A stretch of 64,000 nt of DNA, taken from Promethearchaeota archaeon (GTDB lineage Archaea; Asgardarchaeota; Lokiarchaeia; Sigyniarchaeales; SOKP01). The notes beneath the pieces are model-generated. The model did no database searches. It was not told the origin of the DNA and was given only the letters and a program-made list of their open reading frames with translations. Shown piece after piece: positions 60,757-64,000 of the stretch. The stretch lies in contig JAHPYZ010000005.1 in NCBI GenBank assembly GCA_019058425.1, forward strand, positions 34,420 to 98,419, read 5' to 3'. Numbering within the stretch: position 1 is the first letter of the stretch; the number at the start of each line of letters is the position of its first letter. Made by a program: the position numbers and the translations under genes.

Positions 60757-61920
60757 TTAGATTACTGATATAGCCTGCTTTCTTTTTCTTTTACGAAACA
60801 TCTCGATATTTTGTTTAATAGATTCACGGTTAGGATCTTCGCTTAACTGCTTTTCAATGTGTTCTAGCATTTCTTCTTGAGTAACATCTATCTGTTCAAG
60901 AAAATTATTCACTTCTCTTCGCTTAAAATTATTCTCAAGAATTAAAGGAGCTGACATTTTCAACGTTCTGAGCCATTTCTTTCTAGATTCTGGATTTAGT
61001 CGTACCAGTTCAGCGTATTGATATGCGTAAAGTATTCCACCGTATCTATTAAAATCATAAAATGTTGCTGCATGAACAACGTTGCAATTTGTTAATAGAG
61101 GATCAGCGTGTCCTTTCTTAATGTAACTTTTAGATTCGACAAGTTCTATAATCTCTTGCTCTCTATATGAGATTACATGGTATGGTAGTAAAACTCTTGG
61201 AAGATTTCCACCCTCAATTTCTTCATCATTTAAATACCACTTTGCATCATTATCATCGAAGAATGGACTGTCAAGTAAATCTGGTTTCCATTTTTTCATG
61301 ACTTCCTCTTGTGGCATTTCATAAAAATAGCGAAAAGTCTGATCAGGGGAATATCCAAACAACACATATGGAATATCTCTTCTGATCGCTTCTTTTACTA
61401 CAATACTGTGTATTAAATCTGAGCAATAATCACAAATATAGCGGGCTAGAAATGCTTCATTTGAATTATGATGAAGAAAATGATACTTGTATAATTTAGT
61501 AAAAGTAGAAATTGAGTCTTCTATTAATATATGGTCTACTTGAATTTGTTTTAATGTGTCTTTCATGTTATCCTTAGCAATATCAGTCATGAAGCCCGTA
61601 TCTGAAGTCACCGCTAATGCAGTTAATCCTAATTCATTTACTAGGTGATCGAGCAGTGCAGTAGAGTCCTTACCGCCTGAATATCCTAAAATGCAATCAT
61701 AATTTCTCCTTCTATGGTTTTTCTGCATATCTTTTACAACGGCATTCCAATCGTTAAAAGCTTCAGTTCTTCGCTCAGGACTAATTTTTGTTCGAGAATA
61801 ATTAATAGTTTTATATGTTGGGTCAGCACATATGTTACACAGATGATCTGAATTCAAATGAATTCCAAGAAATCCATCTGGTAAAATACATTTATTACAA
61901 AAATGTTCTTCTTTTATCAC
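60757..61920 (-). CDS. PP-loop ATPase, N-acetyl-sugar amidotransferase-like
   Basis: CNKCILPDGFLGI...CNICAD zinc motif and CILGYSGGKDSTALL PP-loop. Confidence 0.75.
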   Translation of the reverse strand: MIKEEHFCNKCILPDGFLGIHLNSDHLCNICADPTYKTINYSRTKISPERRTEAFNDWNAVVKDMQKNHRRRNYDCILGYSGGKDSTALLDHLVNELGLTALAVTSDTGFMTDIAKDNMKDTLKQIQVDHILIEDSISTFTKLYKYHFLHHNSNEAFLARYICDYCSDLIHSIVVKEAIRRDIPYVLFGYSPDQTFRYFYEMPQEEVMKKWKPDLLDSPFFDDNDAKWYLNDEEIEGGNLPRVLLPYHVISYREQEIIELVESKSYIKKGHADPLLTNCNVVHAATFYDFNRYGGILYAYQYAELVRLNPESRKKWLRTLKMSAPLILENNFKRREVNNFLEQIDVTQEEMLEHIEKQLSEDPNRESIKQNIEMFRKRKRKQAISVI

Positions 61921-62377
61921 TTAAATCACTCTTAATAAGAGATTTTATGTTACACGTGTTATTCTTCCTGTCATATTTAAAGGAAAAAAATCGATTGGGT
62001 CTAAAATTCAGTGATTGTGAGATGATTTTATCATATATCTCTATCACTCCGATAGTTACTTTCAGTAACAATTGCATTCTGTTCTAAAATTATTTACCAT
62101 ATCCCCTCTTTATCTGTAAAAGACCATGATTGATTTCCTTTTGAATTAACTTTATAAGGATACAAAGGTATTCTCCTTTTTTTTCCAGAATTTTAGGTAT
62201 TAATACATACTATTAAAAAGGGTATTGTTTTAATCAAAAACACCGAAATCTTACCAAAAAATTTTAGTAAATATTTTCAAATAAGAAAAAATTAAAAAAA
62301 ATTTAGTAGAAAATTATCAAATTATTTTTAATTTTATATATAATTTATTCTCAATACATAATAGGAAGAAATCTAAA

Positions 62378-62953
62378 ATGTTAAAAAATATTAAACCTAG
62401 TCAAAAAGTTTTGTTGTTGGTTATTTGTTGTTCGATACTAATACCATGCGTTTACATACCCTCTGTTAAAGCTGGCTCTTACGCAACGGAATACGCAATT
62501 ATTCAAGTAAGAACACGAGATAGTGGAGGATCACCTATGTGTACTATTCAATTATACACCCAAGCTCAAACTTATTCGCCCTATCCTGGTTTATGGCGCA
62601 TTCTTAGTTACCAGTCTGGAATTTTTAACCAATATCATTTTCAATGGGTTGGATTTGAAACGAAATTCGTATATCAAGTCCTTGACATCGATTGGTTTGA
62701 GTTTGAGGTTCCATACTTAGGAATTATTGTCGCAGGTTCTACTTGGAGATTCAAACTCTACGAGCGAAGCAATTCAAACAATTACTTCATATTCGATTTA
62801 CAAGCATATGTTGTTGCAGGAGGGGGAACTGATGTCAAATTCACACCAATTTCAAGTTCTTCTAACGGTTGGAACCACTATGTAGAAGAAATTAATTATA
62901 ATCAACTAGTAGAAGCTTTTCTCGGACAATGGCTTGAAGATAATCCTGCTTAA
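62378..62953 (+). CDS. Secreted protein
   Basis: N-terminal signal peptide KVLLLVICCSILIPCVYIPSVKA; beta-rich remainder. Confidence 0.55.
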   Translation: MLKNIKPSQKVLLLVICCSILIPCVYIPSVKAGSYATEYAIIQVRTRDSGGSPMCTIQLYTQAQTYSPYPGLWRILSYQSGIFNQYHFQWVGFETKFVYQVLDIDWFEFEVPYLGIIVAGSTWRFKLYERSNSNNYFIFDLQAYVVAGGGTDVKFTPISSSSNGWNHYVEEINYNQLVEAFLGQWLEDNPA

Positions 62954-63169
62954 ATTATAATTTTAATTTTTTTTTTTAATAATATACTGATGATATAAAG
63001 AGACAAACTTTTATTCTTACTGTTAAAAAAATTCTATTCAAAAATGCATAAAAAAATCACTAGATTTTGTATGTACCTAAAAAATGGAGTAGGATTTTTT
63101 CTTTATATAATCAAACTTTAACTGATTGCTAACTAAGTTAATGTTTTATTATTAAAGGTCAAAATAACG

Positions 63170-64000
63170 ATGGTTGAATTAATTAATAAAAATGAAATTC
63201 AAAATGTTGAAATAAGGGAAACCTATGATTTTCGAGAACTAAGAGAGGCTTTAGATTACTCATTATATGTAAAAAATACTCAAGTGAAACGTAAGATTAT
63301 TGATGAACTTTTTTCTTATTTGAAACCCAGATTCTCAGATCCGGATTATAAAATAAAGCCAATTATTAGTTATTATAATGGAAAAATATGTGGGATGATA
63401 ATATGTCAGATAGATCCTCATTACAGAAGTTACAGTAGAAGATGTGGCACTTTCGGGTGGCTTCATGCAGAGACACTGGATGCGTGCAGGAAAATGATGA
63501 GAGAATGTGAAATTTTTATCAAAGAAAATAAACTTAGAAAACTCAGGGGTCCAATTAATTTTCCTAAAAGTCTAGGAGGAATAGGGATACAGACTATAGG
63601 TTTTCAAGAACAGATACTTTATGGTGTAGCTTTTACAAGTCCAGAATCAAAGATTTTAGAATATTTGGAAGCTTTGGGTTATAAAAAGGAATCAGAATAT
63701 AGCTGCGTTTATGTTGCTCAAAAAACATGGAATAAAGGAAAAAAAATTGATAAAGACATTATATTAAGATATTTTCCTTTAGAAGAACTCTATAATTATA
63801 TTGATGATATTGAAAACCTTGCTGCTAATTCATTATATCAAATAATGCCGGATTCCTCGGGAATTAATAGAATTCATGAATTTTTTGATGCATATAGTAA
63901 ACAACCTAAGTCTTTTTATAAGATTCCATCAGATTTTAACCCAGATAACTATTCTGATATACCTGAATTTATAGAGGCATGGGAGACTTGCGATCTTGAA
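63170..64000 (+). CDS. GNAT-like/N-acyltransferase-like protein, truncated by window edge
   Basis: MVELINKNEIQNVEIRETYDFRELREALDYSLY...LRKLRGPINFPKSLGGIGIQTIGFQEQ...; open to the window end; absent from ORF track. Confidence 0.5.
   Translation, partial: MVELINKNEIQNVEIRETYDFRELREALDYSLYVKNTQVKRKIIDELFSYLKPRFSDPDYKIKPIISYYNGKICGMIICQIDPHYRSYSRRCGTFGWLHAETLDACRKMMRECEIFIKENKLRKLRGPINFPKSLGGIGIQTIGFQEQILYGVAFTSPESKILEYLEALGYKKESEYSCVYVAQKTWNKGKKIDKDIILRYFPLEELYNYIDDIENLAANSLYQIMPDSSGINRIHEFFDAYSKQPKSFYKIPSDFNPDNYSDIPEFIEAWETCDLE

Overview
AT-rich archaeal window. The small GTPase + roadblock pair, TFB-like factors, RPA-like OB-fold protein, FEN1, RadA, Hel308-like and Hef-like helicases suggest an Asgard/Lokiarchaeota-type genome (inference, no search run). 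Most of the window is ordinary housekeeping and small membrane-protein genes. The standout is 29.17-30.65 kb on the minus strand, which the ORF track leaves essentially unexplained. There I read five tandem small (about 64-77 aa) two-TM protein genes. Each is interrupted by exactly one in-frame TGA at the same place, the loop between TM1 and TM2. Genes 1, 3 and 5 have no other disruption; genes 2 and 4 also contain frameshifts. Interleaved are three copies of a structured RNA element whose core is AUGA-helix-A-rich loop-helix-UGAU, each exactly 36 nt, with compensatory changes in the helices. This is the layout of an archaeal/eukaryotic-like SECIS (kink-turn), so I propose a tandem array of small membrane selenoproteins with 3'UTR SECIS elements. 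Other notable items: a membrane cluster with an HhH protein and a HerA/VirB4-like ATPase whose Walker motifs are degenerate (50.0-58.3 kb), a GTPase/roadblock operon, two giant alpha-toroid/Ig-like surface proteins, and several decayed or frameshifted genes. All family calls are from reading the translations; no database search was run.
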